This document shows, in pieces, positions 42,859-51,875 of a stretch of DNA of 64,000 nucleotides (the stretch's first letter is position 1; the number at the start of each line of letters is the position of its first letter). A program made the position numbers and the translations under genes. Below the pieces are notes generated by a model, which worked only from the letters and a program-made list of their open reading frames with translations, made no database searches and had not been told where the DNA came from. This DNA comes from Atribacterota bacterium (GTDB taxonomy: Bacteria > Atribacterota > Atribacteria > Atribacterales > Caldatribacteriaceae), in contig JBDIWM010000002.1 of assembly GCA_039638595.1 (NCBI GenBank), positions 39,558 to 103,557 on the forward strand, read 5' to 3'.

Positions 42859-43907
42859 TCATTGGGGAAGAAGGGACCTCTTTTTTACCTTTTCCTGGTA
42901 CATCAGAGCGTCGGCTTTGTGAAGGAGAGACGAGAGGTTATCACCGAGAGTGTACTGTACGAGGCCGAAGCTGATGTCGAGGGGAAGACCATGACGTTTT
43001 CCTATGGTCTTAAAGAGGGTTCGGATTCGCTTGATGGCGTTTTCGGCTTCATTGGTTGCAATGTCAGGAAAGAAAATCATAAATTCATCGCCTCCAAATC
43101 GAGCGATGGTATCAATTTCACGAATACTGGCACCAATCTCGGTAATCACTTCTTTCAGTAACTCATCGCCTTTCATGTGTCCTAGGGTGTCGTTCGCCAT
43201 TTTGAATTGATCAAGGTCAAAGAACAACAGAGAAAAGGTCCTTCTAAAACGTTCAGCACGTTTAATTTCCTGAGCCAACATTTCCGTAGAAGCGCGGTGG
43301 TTATAAACACCGGTAAGGGGTCAGTGTTTGCCAGGCGTTTCACTTCTTCGGTTAATTGCCGGTAAAGGGTCACATCATGGGCATGGTGGAGGTAAAGATC
43401 GCTTCCGAAGGGTACTTAGAAAACGTCAAAAGCGCGTTCCTGCCACTCGATTTCAGCGCGGACTGTTTCTCCTTTTGCCAGAGCTTCGTCGGTCCGGCAA
43501 AAGATACACTTCATCCTCGAATGGACTTTTCCGGCTAAGGCTAATTCCCGATCGTTTTCGGGAAGTGCTAATCCCCCATGAATGGCTAAAAAACAGAAAT
43601 CGCCCGCTTTTGTTTTCCAGTCCCGTTCGGCAGCTCGATTCTGAATGAGAATCCGGCGTTGCCGGTCAATAATCCAGGCGGAGGCAGGGATGCCTTCCAG
43701 GAAAAGCGCTACAAGGTACATGAAGGTCCCGAGAACACAGAGAAAATCGAAAGGGCCATCTTGGAGGATGGCATGGAGAAGGTGTGTTTCCGAAACGTAG
43801 TGGGGTATGAACCCTTTCTGACGCATACAGTCAGCGAGTGCTTGGTTCTTTTCACCGGAAAGAAGAACCTTGCGCAGTGGACCATGGGGTCTTTGTGGGG
43901 TGTTCAT
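42859..43907 (-). pseudogene. PAS-GGDEF diguanylate cyclase, broken by a TAA and a one-base deletion
   Basis: The N-terminal part (43907 down to 43416) has a receiver/PAS-like region with IPASAWIIDRQRRILIQNRAAERD and zinc-like CIFCRTDEAL. A TAA at 43416-43418 interrupts PAS sequence that continues in the same frame (VPFGSDLYLHHAHDVTLYRQLTEEVKRLANTDPL). At 43317-43320 a GGGG run (CCCC on the coding strand) needs one more base to continue into TGVYNHRASTEMLAQEI. The GGDEF domain then runs to 42859 with an intact active site (ARFGGDEFMIFF) and FDLDQFKMANDTLGH. Its ATG overlaps the stop of the large sensor gene, so it was coupled to it. Confidence 0.85.
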
Positions 43908-46813
43908 CTTTCTGCCTCCTCGATGATTTTGATGAACGTATCGACCACCAGAGGGTCAAACTGAGTTCCGGCAAAGCGCTGGAGTTCGACCAGCGCTTCT
44001 TCTTCGGTCATGGGAGGCTTATAGGGACGGCCGGAACGCATGACATCGTAGGCATCCACAACAGCCAGAATCCTGGCCAGTAACGGAATTTCTTCGCCCC
44101 GCAACCCCCTGGGGTATCCGGTGCCATCGTAGCGTTCGTGGTGGGCAAGGATGGCTGGGGCAATGGGAGCAAGGTCCGGTGAGGCCTGGGCGATACGAAA
44201 GCCTACTTCAGGGTGGCGCTTGACGATTTCCCATTCTTCGGGGGTAAGAGGACCAGGTTTATCAAGGATGGCCCGTGGAATGGCAATCTTTCCCAAGTCG
44301 TGGAGCTGTGCCAGGAACTCCAGTTCCTCTAGATCTTTTTCAGGAAGATGGAGTGTTTCCCCCAGGAGCCGGGCTAATTTCACCATTCTCCGGGCGTGGA
44401 TCTCGGTTTCCTGGGTTGTTTCCCGCAAGGAGCGGATGGTGAGGTTGAGGATGGCCGAGTGGGCGCTCTGGGTTTCGGTGAGTTTACGAAGGTGTAGCCA
44501 CTGTTCAGCCCGGGACAGAACCTGTTCGAATGGTTCACTTCCGTCTTCCCAGAGAGACCATCCTATCGAAAGACTCAAGGGAACTCCCTGCAGGTGGATA
44601 TTGCCCAAACCGGCCCGTAAGGTATGGCTCAGGTCACGAAGAAGCGTTTCTGAAGCTTTGGGAATGAGGCTCAAAAACTCATCACTTCCAAAGCGAAACA
44701 GTAGAGCCTGTTTGGGCATTAAATCCTGTAAGAGCAAGGCAGTGGAGGAGAGCAGTTCATCGCCCCGTTTCTGACCGAAGGCATCGTTCACCAGGCGCAG
44801 GCCATTGATATCACAGAGGATAAGACCCACAGGGTAGGAAAGGGATTCACTCTCCAGAAGATTTTCCAGAAATTGTCGATTGTAGAGACCGGTTAGTGAA
44901 TCGTGAGTGACCATATATTCCAGGCGTTCTCGAGCGAGTTCGCGGGTAGTGACATCCTGGATAAACCCCTCTAAGTACTGCACGGTTTCCCCGGCAAAGA
45001 TTCCCGCACCCCATTCTTCCACAAAGCGCCAGCTTCCGTCCCGGTGACGCAGACGGTACACAAGGTGAAAAGGCTTTTTGGTTTCCAGAGCCTGGGTGAT
45101 ACGCTTTTCCATTTCTGGAATATCTTCAGGATGGCAGAGCGTAGCGTAGGTGATTCGACCCGCTAGGAATTCCTCCTTGGGATACCCGGTGAGGTCTTCG
45201 ATATGGTCGTTGAGGTAGTGCATCGTCCAGGGCAAAGAGGGAGCGCACAAGTACACCACCCCGGGAATGTTTTCCACTAAGAGTTGATAGCGGGTTTCGG
45301 TTTCCCGGAGGACTTTCCGCAGGGCGATTTTGTACAGGGCAAAACCCAGGTCTTGGGCCACTTCTTTGAGCAGGTCCTGCGCCTCCCGGTCGTCGGCGAG
45401 GGTCGTGGGGATGGACATTCCCAAAACTCCATACACCCGCTTTTCGAAAGAGAGTGGTAAGATAACACCGGCATATCCCGGGTTGAGAGCCGAAAGCGGG
45501 CATTCCGGGCAGGAGAGATGAAGTTGACGAAAAAGGATGGGACCATATTTTAACGCCTGGTGTACACAGGAAGGAACATTTCCCTGAGAGAACCACCGGT
45601 TGATTTCACCTCTAAATGGTTCGCCACTAACAGCAAAGTCGGTAACCTGATTTTCCTCGTCAAGGAGGGCAATCCAGGCATACGCGATTTCCATAGCCTC
45701 GGTGAGTTTCTGGCAGGCACCCGCAATGAGGGTGTGGGGGTCTTCTCCCTGGGTGATGAGCTGGTTGACGTTACGGATGGCCAGAAGTGAGCGCTTTAGG
45801 GCAATTGCTCGTTCCAGGGTCAGCTGCTCTTTAGTCACGTCATCGAAAACCACGCAGTAACGGTTCCCTTCTTTCCAGGGGCGGTAAGCACGGCAGCGGT
45901 AGTACCGCCTGGTGGAGGAGTGATAGAGTTCAAAGGTTTGCGGAATTCCAGTTTGGGCTACCCGCCCGAGATGCATAAACCACTCCTTTTCCATGTCCGG
46001 CCACAATTCCCGAGCGGTGCGGCCAATGATGATTTCCCGTTTTACCCCCACAACGTCCTCGTAGGCCCGATTCACGTAGAGGATACGAAAGTCCGCGAAA
46101 CACCCTCTTTCGTCAAACACCGCTTCATGCACCGCGAACGCATTAATCATGTGCTCCAAAAGCCACTCGAACTCCTGGCTTTTTTCTTGAAGGGCGTTTT
46201 CAAGCGTTTTGCGTTCGGTTATGTCCCGAGCAATACCCTCCAAAGCGATGAGGTTTCCCACCTCATCGTACACTGGTACATTCACCTGTTCAGTCCAGAT
46301 GATGGTTCCGTCTTTTCGCACCCAGCGCAGGGAAAGTGGTTTCCCTAACCACTTTCCTTCGGCGATTTCAGAGAGGATTTTTCGGTCGTCAGGATGGATA
46401 ATTTTAAGCACCAGGTCAGGGTCAGCATAGTGGTCCTGAGGGGTATAGCCGGTAATGGAGGTTACCGAAGGACTGACGTACTCAAAGTACCGTTCCGGGA
46501 AAAGATGGAGCCGGTAGAAAACATCCCGGCTATCGTTTTCAATGAGGGTGTTGAAGGGAAAGTGAAAAGAACTCCGGAAGAGAACCGCAAGGAGTTTTTC
46601 TCCCAGGCGAAGAAGCTTCGCTCGTACCTTCCCCTGTAGGGGAAAGGCGATTTCAAAGGATTCACCGACCCGGTGGCGTTCCAGTTCCCGGAAGAAGAGT
46701 GGACTCTTTTCCACCGCTTCCAAGAGATTTCCAACCAGGTCAAGAACAAAAATTTCCTCATTCCCACGCTGGAAAACCCGCACCGGGAGTCTTTCCCACT
46801 CGCCCGTGCTCAC
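43904..46813 (-). CDS. Multi-sensor PAS/GAF protein with degenerate GGDEF and HD-GYP domains
   Basis: About 969 residues from GTG 46813, behind AAGGGG; the longer frame overlaps the upstream gene. Domain order: an N-terminal region of 130 residues, PAS (YFEYVSPSVTSITGYTPQDH), a second PAS (FRILYVNRAYEDVVG), GAF (TLIAGACQKLTEAMEIAYAWIAL), a third PAS (MHYLNDHIEDLTGYPKEEF), GGDEF (THDSLTGLYNRQFLENLL), then HD-GYP (LHDLGKIAIPRAILDKP, HHERYDGTGYPRGL). The cyclase signature is FGSDEF instead of GGDEF, so cyclase activity is probably lost while the HD-GYP phosphodiesterase site is complete. No membrane segment is evident. The coupled PAS-GGDEF neighbour is broken, so c-di-GMP synthesis at this locus appears lost. 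Confidence 0.9.
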   Translation of the reverse strand: MSTGEWERLPVRVFQRGNEEIFVLDLVGNLLEAVEKSPLFFRELERHRVGESFEIAFPLQGKVRAKLLRLGEKLLAVLFRSSFHFPFNTLIENDSRDVFYRLHLFPERYFEYVSPSVTSITGYTPQDHYADPDLVLKIIHPDDRKILSEIAEGKWLGKPLSLRWVRKDGTIIWTEQVNVPVYDEVGNLIALEGIARDITERKTLENALQEKSQEFEWLLEHMINAFAVHEAVFDERGCFADFRILYVNRAYEDVVGVKREIIIGRTARELWPDMEKEWFMHLGRVAQTGIPQTFELYHSSTRRYYRCRAYRPWKEGNRYCVVFDDVTKEQLTLERAIALKRSLLAIRNVNQLITQGEDPHTLIAGACQKLTEAMEIAYAWIALLDEENQVTDFAVSGEPFRGEINRWFSQGNVPSCVHQALKYGPILFRQLHLSCPECPLSALNPGYAGVILPLSFEKRVYGVLGMSIPTTLADDREAQDLLKEVAQDLGFALYKIALRKVLRETETRYQLLVENIPGVVYLCAPSLPWTMHYLNDHIEDLTGYPKEEFLAGRITYATLCHPEDIPEMEKRITQALETKKPFHLVYRLRHRDGSWRFVEEWGAGIFAGETVQYLEGFIQDVTTRELARERLEYMVTHDSLTGLYNRQFLENLLESESLSYPVGLILCDINGLRLVNDAFGQKRGDELLSSTALLLQDLMPKQALLFRFGSDEFLSLIPKASETLLRDLSHTLRAGLGNIHLQGVPLSLSIGWSLWEDGSEPFEQVLSRAEQWLHLRKLTETQSAHSAILNLTIRSLRETTQETEIHARRMVKLARLLGETLHLPEKDLEELEFLAQLHDLGKIAIPRAILDKPGPLTPEEWEIVKRHPEVGFRIAQASPDLAPIAPAILAHHERYDGTGYPRGLRGEEIPLLARILAVVDAYDVMRSGRPYKPPMTEEEALVELQRFAGTQFDPLVVDTFIKIIEEAER

Positions 46814-46875
46814 CGTACACCCCTTCAGGATTTTTTTACATTGTAGTGAAAAAGACCATGTTTCGTCAACGGGAG

Positions 46876-47799
46876 TTAGGATTCGTTCTTTAGAAAGGTC
46901 TTTTGAAGGTATCGAAGTGATTCCCGCAGCATCCGCTCTAAAAGGGCATCGGAGTAATCCCGGCCCAGTTTGGGTCCCGGGAGCTCCAGGTATCCCACCA
47001 GATGTTTCTGGGGAATGAGCGCTTGGTTTTGGAGAAGGAGGGTACGCACCTTGCACACGTCGACGACCCCCCGGGATAAGTTTTCGGGTTCAAACCCGAA
47101 GGTTTGGTGGAAAATCCGGTCGGTGTTTTTGAAATGGAATTCCCAGAGATAGGGAAAAGAGGCGGCAAAATAGGTCATATGGTCAACGAGGATTTCCCCC
47201 CTTTCGTTCACCCATCCGTGGGAGACATCGGCACAAAACCCAAAGGTAGAGGTGGTTTCGGGATTTTGTCGGTGGTACTCATTCAGGGTTGACCCAATCC
47301 AGTGTACTTCCTCTACCGAACAGGGAGGTTCTGCGTAACAGGACATGGGCTCCAGAGTAAGACACTCGATTCCCAAATCGTGTGCCCAGTGCATGAGTTC
47401 CATGGCCCGGCGAAGGTAGTTTTCAATCCGCTTCGAACGCCTCTCCAGTTTATCCCTGGGGATGGCTCCCATGCAGCCTCCACAGGATGAAGCACCCAGC
47501 ATCTGGGCAACTTCCATAAGGCGAAGGTAATGACGGAAGGTCACTTCTTCCTGGAGGGGGTCCAGGGACAAAAATCCGCCCAGTTCCCGGTAGGCAGAAA
47601 AAAGGCTTTTGATGACGATTCCCCGTTTTTCGGCTTTTTCTCGAAGCTCTAAGAAATAGCGATCAGGAAGAGAGTAGAGTTCAAAAAAAGTTCCCAGCTG
47701 TAGATAGGTGATTCCTTCGTCTTTCATGAGGTCAAATAACCAGTCAAATGAGTACCGGTAGGTAATGGGGTCGCTTTTGACACCCAAGGCCAGTTCCAT
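46876..47799 (-). CDS. Sugar phosphate isomerase/epimerase-like TIM-barrel protein
   Basis: A 307-residue AP_endonuc_2/xylose-isomerase-like barrel. Features are FDLMKDEGITYLQLGTFFELY, FSAYRELGGFLS, metal-ligand Glu in LGIECLTLEPMS, HWIGSTLNEYH, FCADVSHGWV, and the C-terminal WEFHFKNTD and YLELPGPKLGRDYSDALLERML. These enzymes isomerise or epimerise ketoses or act on inositols; the substrate is not known. The ATG at 47799 follows AGAAAGGGTG. It follows the SDR gene by 20 bases, suggesting a shared carbohydrate role. Confidence 0.83.
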   Translation of the reverse strand: MELALGVKSDPITYRYSFDWLFDLMKDEGITYLQLGTFFELYSLPDRYFLELREKAEKRGIVIKSLFSAYRELGGFLSLDPLQEEVTFRHYLRLMEVAQMLGASSCGGCMGAIPRDKLERRSKRIENYLRRAMELMHWAHDLGIECLTLEPMSCYAEPPCSVEEVHWIGSTLNEYHRQNPETTSTFGFCADVSHGWVNERGEILVDHMTYFAASFPYLWEFHFKNTDRIFHQTFGFEPENLSRGVVDVCKVRTLLLQNQALIPQKHLVGYLELPGPKLGRDYSDALLERMLRESLRYLQKTFLKNES

Positions 47800-47818
47800 T
47801 GTGGGTTCACCCTTTCTC

Positions 47819-48535
47819 CTATTTCCATGGTTCGTTGGAAATCCGACGGACATTCACTTCGTCGATCACAGCGTTTCCCTGACTACTGAGTAAGAACCAC
47901 ACGATTTCGGCAATTTCTTCCGGTTGAATCAGGGTTTCCGGGGGGATGTCCGGGCGCATGTTCCCAATGAGGTCGGTCGCCACCCCTCCGGGGGAAATGA
48001 CATGCACCCGGATTCCTTCCGGATGCAATTCCCGAGCTAAAACCTTGGTCAGTCCCAGAAGGGCGTGTTTTGACGCCGTGTAGGCTCCCTGGTTGATGTA
48101 ACCCTTATACGCCACCACCGAAGCAATGTTGATGATGGTTGGTGTTTCGGACTGGCGCAGGTACGGAATCGCCGCTTGAGCAAGCAAAAATGGGGCTCGG
48201 GCGTTCACCGCCATCTGGAAGTCCCACTCTTCGACTGTCGTTTTTTCAATCGGTCGGGATAAGGCTACCCCGGCATTATTGATAAGGATATCCAACCTTC
48301 CAAAGCGTTCTATGGTTTTTCGAACCAGCAAAGCTGGGACCTCCACCCGGCTCAGGTCTCCCGGAATGGCGATCGCCTCCACACCCAGAAACCCGATTTC
48401 CTGGATTACCTTTTGGAGTGTTTCCTCATTGCGCCCGTTAAGGGCAAGGTGTAGGCCTTTCTTCGCCAGAAGTTTAGCGATGGCTTTCCCAATCCCTCGC
48501 GTGGCTCCTGTCACCAGGGCGACTTTCCCTTTCAC
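47819..48535 (-). CDS. Short-chain dehydrogenase/reductase
   Basis: A 238-residue SDR. NAD(P)-binding TGATRGIGKAIAKLL (residues about 8-22), NNAGVALSRP, and the catalytic S-Y-K set with INIASVVAYKG, YTASKHALLGLTK. The GTG at 48535 follows AGAGGTGG, so I use it over the longer frame to 48577. Classical SDRs reduce ketones or oxidise alcohols; FabG-like, but no fatty acid genes are adjacent. It is paired with the TIM-barrel isomerase. Confidence 0.88.
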   Translation of the reverse strand: MKGKVALVTGATRGIGKAIAKLLAKKGLHLALNGRNEETLQKVIQEIGFLGVEAIAIPGDLSRVEVPALLVRKTIERFGRLDILINNAGVALSRPIEKTTVEEWDFQMAVNARAPFLLAQAAIPYLRQSETPTIINIASVVAYKGYINQGAYTASKHALLGLTKVLARELHPEGIRVHVISPGGVATDLIGNMRPDIPPETLIQPEEIAEIVWFLLSSQGNAVIDEVNVRRISNEPWK

Positions 48536-48772
48536 CGTTTCCACCTCTTTCTTAAGGTATCGCTGGTATTGTAGCATACCTTTTCCGTTACGGATGAGGG
48601 GAAAAAGCCAAAGGGGGGTTTAGAGAAAGCAAGGGCGGCGCTGAAGAAAGAGGCTCCTTATCAAGGATTGTGGAGCTCAATCCCTTGGATTTTTCCCCTC
48701 GTTGGGAGTGTTCGTATCTGTCCTTTCCGGAAAAAACCAGCTGGTTACGATACCGTATTTTTGGTCAAATAC

Positions 48773-49447
48773 TCAGTGCCCGTTTTTGGGTCTTCCCACC
48801 GGCATGAGATACAGGGGTAATTGGTTTCGGGGCAATTGGACAATCTGGGTTACTTCCTCGTCCCGGAAGGCTCCAATGGCGACCGTTCCAAGGCCCAGAG
48901 CCTGTGCTTCGAGGTATACATTCTGGGCAGCATGTCCTACTTCCATATGCACGTAGCGGATGCCCCGCTCTCCGTACCGTCGGGTGGTACGCTCATAAAC
49001 GGCACTCAAAAGGAGGGTTACCGGTGCTTCCCGAATCGATTCCTGGGAGAGTGCTGAATGAAAGAGTTCTGTTCTTCGATCGCCTTCGGTCACCATTTCG
49101 ATGGCATGATCCCTTGGGTGATACCGGTACACCCCTGGGATAATTCCTTCCACTTTGCCTACGACCACGTAGAGTTCCAGGGGATACAGGGCTCCGGCTG
49201 AGGGTGTTGTCCGAAAACCGTAGATTTTTTCCGTGACACCCTGAGCGGCAAAAAGAAGCTGGGAAAGTTCCGGTACGGTCAAAGCTTCGTCCAGGAAGTT
49301 CCGAACCGAGCGACGTCGGAACAAGGCTTCTTCCACGGACATTTCCCCTTTGGTTTTTGGCTCGGGAAGGGCAATCTTTCCTTGGGCCCACGCCATTTCG
49401 GTCAGAAAAAACACCAGAAAAAAAGTCAAAATCGCCAGTTCTTTCAT
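48773..49447 (-). CDS. SagB/ThcOx-type nitroreductase-family protein, exported
   Basis: A 224-residue FMN nitroreductase-fold protein with a signal peptide (MKELAILTFFLVFFLTEMAWA). Core: RRRSVRNFLDEALTVPELSQLLFAAQG (FMN phosphate contacts), TTPSAGALYPLELYVVVG typical of the SagB-type dehydrogenase branch, HMEVGHAAQNVYLEAQALGLGTVAIGAF. Azoline oxidases of this branch belong to peptide modification clusters, but no such precursor or cyclodehydratase gene is nearby, so a stand-alone role is likely. Export of a flavoprotein is notable. The + strand between 48605 and 48772 shows no gene. Confidence 0.85.
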   Translation of the reverse strand: MKELAILTFFLVFFLTEMAWAQGKIALPEPKTKGEMSVEEALFRRRSVRNFLDEALTVPELSQLLFAAQGVTEKIYGFRTTPSAGALYPLELYVVVGKVEGIIPGVYRYHPRDHAIEMVTEGDRRTELFHSALSQESIREAPVTLLLSAVYERTTRRYGERGIRYVHMEVGHAAQNVYLEAQALGLGTVAIGAFRDEEVTQIVQLPRNQLPLYLMPVGRPKNGH

Positions 49448-49516
49448 GGTTGGTATCCTCCCACTTTGGCATAAAAATACATCCTTAAGTGATAGTGTAA
49501 CACAATCAAGGAGGAT

Positions 49517-49545
49517 TTGAAAAAGGTTTGCGGAAAGAGTACAAT
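49517..49545 (+). promoter_or_regulatory. Promoter of the pseudopilin cluster
   Basis: TTGAAA (49517-49522), 17-base spacer, TACAAT (49540-49545), about 85 bases before the first prepilin-like gene. Confidence 0.65.
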
Positions 49546-49632
49546 TTAATCATACCCCACTTGGCGGATAAATGAGCCGGATGAGAAATGTTTTCTCGTT
49601 TTTTCCATTTTTGACAAAGGAGAGGGAGGGGC

Positions 49633-50157
49633 GTGTGGAGGAATTTGGAACGATGGATGCTTCTTCAAACCACAGGGCGCCAGGAAAGGAAACCCAAAGA
49701 CCAAGGTGTAACCCTGGTCGAAGTGATCCTCGTGGTTGCCATCCTCGGTTTTGGAATCACGGCTACCTCGGTCCTTTTTTCGACCAATTTGCGTACTGGG
49801 GCCAGTAACCGGGAACAGTTGGCTTGTGCCGCTCTGGTTCACGATGTCATGGAACGGCTGCGAACGCTCCCTTTTCGGGCTGAAAACGGGAAAAGTATTG
49901 AAACACTGGCGACGTATCTTGGGGGGAGTAACACCTTGAACGCTTTTTACCAATACATGGATGTACCTCCTGAGGAATGGGCCGCATTCACGGCTGTGAT
50001 TCCCAATGTTTTGGATTTTTCCACACTGACTCTATCGGAACGTTCTCATGAGTACATGGTAGAACTCAAGATACGGTGGAAATCGACCATGCCACCGGTA
50101 CGGGTAATGACCACCATCGTGGAAGGAGGTATCAATGATCTTCTCCAGGCTCGATAG
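49633..50157 (+). CDS. Type IV pilin-like (pseudopilin) protein
   Basis: A 174-residue protein with a prepilin peptidase site after a basic leader: KPKDQG followed by VTLVEVILVVAILGFGI, with the conserved Glu at +5 and a hydrophobic helix. The leader is unusually long at about 25 residues from GTG 49633, which has AAGGAGAGGGAGG upstream. The globular part has no recognisable domain (LACAALVHDVMERLRTLPFRAENG is PilV/GspI-like). It overlaps the next prepilin-like gene by 23 bases. It is probably a minor pilin or secretion pseudopilin. Confidence 0.82.
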   Translation: MWRNLERWMLLQTTGRQERKPKDQGVTLVEVILVVAILGFGITATSVLFSTNLRTGASNREQLACAALVHDVMERLRTLPFRAENGKSIETLATYLGGSNTLNAFYQYMDVPPEEWAAFTAVIPNVLDFSTLTLSERSHEYMVELKIRWKSTMPPVRVMTTIVEGGINDLLQAR

Positions 50158-50671
50158 ATCTTCATTCGGGTTCACCCTTTTAGAAACCATCATTACGGTG
50201 GGAATCATTTCTTTTCTTACCTTTGTCATCTACGCGATCATTGTTTCCCTGGGGTTTCGAATGCGTTTAGAGCTCACTGGGAGTCCGGCATACCTTCTTC
50301 CGGAGAGTAAAAGCCAGGTGAATCAACAGGTGGTGGTGAACCAGGTAAATCGGTTTTTCGCCGAAGTGGCGCGTGAAATTCGTAATGCCGCTATGGTTCA
50401 AGTGGAGGGTGAATCAGTACTGACGATCGTCCAAGACGGTGCTTCTTCAATGGTTTATGGGTCCAAAGAGTTTTCGGCAGGTGGGAGGACCATGAAAGCC
50501 ATTGTTTGTTCAGCTAATGGTCAAGAGCGGATTATGGTTCAGGGGATTAGCACATTTACGGTTTCACAGAGTAGCGACCTGATTCATATTGCCATTACGG
50601 TCGAAGTTGGCGGAAAAGTGCAGGATTTTAAAACCAGTGTTTTACAACGGAATCCCAATCCATCCTCATGA
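50135..50671 (+). CDS. Type IV pilin-like (pseudopilin) protein, PilW/GspJ-like
   Basis: A 178-residue protein with prepilin motif SSFG followed by FTLLETIITVGIISFLTFVIYAIIVSL (Glu at +5). The remaining 130 residues include FFAEVAREIRNAAMVQVEG and a C-terminal beta-rich part, like PilW/GspJ minor pilins. It is translationally coupled to the preceding gene. It ends just before AAGGAGGTGA of the next. Confidence 0.85.
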   Translation: MIFSRLDRSSFGFTLLETIITVGIISFLTFVIYAIIVSLGFRMRLELTGSPAYLLPESKSQVNQQVVVNQVNRFFAEVAREIRNAAMVQVEGESVLTIVQDGASSMVYGSKEFSAGGRTMKAIVCSANGQERIMVQGISTFTVSQSSDLIHIAITVEVGGKVQDFKTSVLQRNPNPSS

Positions 50672-50684
50672 AGGAGGTGAAGCA

Positions 50685-51857
50685 GTGAGATTTGATGACC
50701 GCGGTTCAATGTTAATTACTACGTTGTTCACCATCATTGTTTTGGCGACCCTCCTTACGACAGCTTCTTTCCTTTTTACCAGTGGTACTCGCAGTGCCCG
50801 AGCTACCACGGCATCACTGCAAGCCCACTACTTAGCTGAAATGGCCATAGACAAAGCAATTAAGCAACTACGCGGAGATTGGGATAATGTTACCCCACAG
50901 GGGTTAACCAGTGTTTATGATGGTGCTCAGGTCCTCCTGGGACAGTACAAATTTACCATCTCTGTCCCTGCGCCAAGTAAACGAGTCATCGAGGGTGAGG
51001 GCGTTGCAGCAACCAAAACTAAAAAAGTGGTGGTCGAGTTGCAGAGAAATCGAGGTTTTCCGCCCATTTTCAGAAACGCTTTGGCTTCCAATACCGATCT
51101 TGAGCTCACTGGGAACTCTCGAGTGTACAGTTCCAACGAAAATAAAGCCAAGGGCAATGTCTATGGGCATCGAAGGATTTCTCTCAAGGGTAATACCAGC
51201 GTGACTGGCTCGGTTTCCTCTGCTCTGACCGGGGGTATCACCGTCCAGGGGAACGTTTCGATTGGGGGAGGGAGGTTTGCAGGGCCAGACTATCGGCAGG
51301 ACATTCCCACCATCGAGGAAGCCCAAAGAAAAGCCTGGGAAGACAAGGCAAAAACTGGCACCATTTATACTGGGGGATTAATCTACAACGGAAACCAGAC
51401 GATTACCTTTGGTAACGTGTACATTAATGGGGATCTCACTCTGAACGGAAACTCCAATATAACCCTGGGTGACGATGTGGTGATTTACGTCAGAGGGAAA
51501 GTGAAAATAAACGGCAATGCATCCATCAAAGGACAGGGGATCATTGTCTCGGAAGGCATCATTGACCTTACTGGAAATATGTCGCATCAACTGAATCAGC
51601 CTGCGAACATTGCTTTTGTTTCACTCAGTAGCGACGAGTCGAAAGTCACCGGGAATGGAGAAGTTACAGGGGTCTTTTTTGCACCAAATGGCAGTTTAAA
51701 AATCGCCGGTAATTCCAGAATCTTTGGAGCGGTGGTGGCGCATCACATTGACTTTACTGGCAATGCAGATATCAAATACAACGCCGATTTGATGGACAGC
51801 GAGATTACCTGGAATCCGTCGCGTTTATTCCAAATGAGTAAGTGGAGAGAAAACTAA
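50685..51857 (+). CDS. PilX-like protein with a C-terminal Gly-Asn beta-helix domain
   Basis: About 390 residues from GTG 50685 with AAGGAGGTGA just upstream. An N-terminal hydrophobic helix (GSMLITTLFTIIVLATLLTTASFLF) followed by AHYLAEMAIDKAIKQLRGDW matches PilX/GspK-like minor pilins. From residue 150 the protein is built of short strands punctuated by N-G or G-N turns (LELTGNSRVYSS, ISLKGNTSVTG, ITVQGNVSIGGG, LTLNGNSNITLG, VKINGNASIKGQG, GSLKIAGNSRIFG, IDFTGNADI), indicating a right-handed beta-helix as in bactofilin- or DUF7305-like modules. Probably displayed on the cell surface or at a pilus tip. Confidence 0.78.
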   Translation: MRFDDRGSMLITTLFTIIVLATLLTTASFLFTSGTRSARATTASLQAHYLAEMAIDKAIKQLRGDWDNVTPQGLTSVYDGAQVLLGQYKFTISVPAPSKRVIEGEGVAATKTKKVVVELQRNRGFPPIFRNALASNTDLELTGNSRVYSSNENKAKGNVYGHRRISLKGNTSVTGSVSSALTGGITVQGNVSIGGGRFAGPDYRQDIPTIEEAQRKAWEDKAKTGTIYTGGLIYNGNQTITFGNVYINGDLTLNGNSNITLGDDVVIYVRGKVKINGNASIKGQGIIVSEGIIDLTGNMSHQLNQPANIAFVSLSSDESKVTGNGEVTGVFFAPNGSLKIAGNSRIFGAVVAHHIDFTGNADIKYNADLMDSEITWNPSRLFQMSKWREN

Positions 51858-51875
51858 AGAAAGGGAGGCTTGAGT

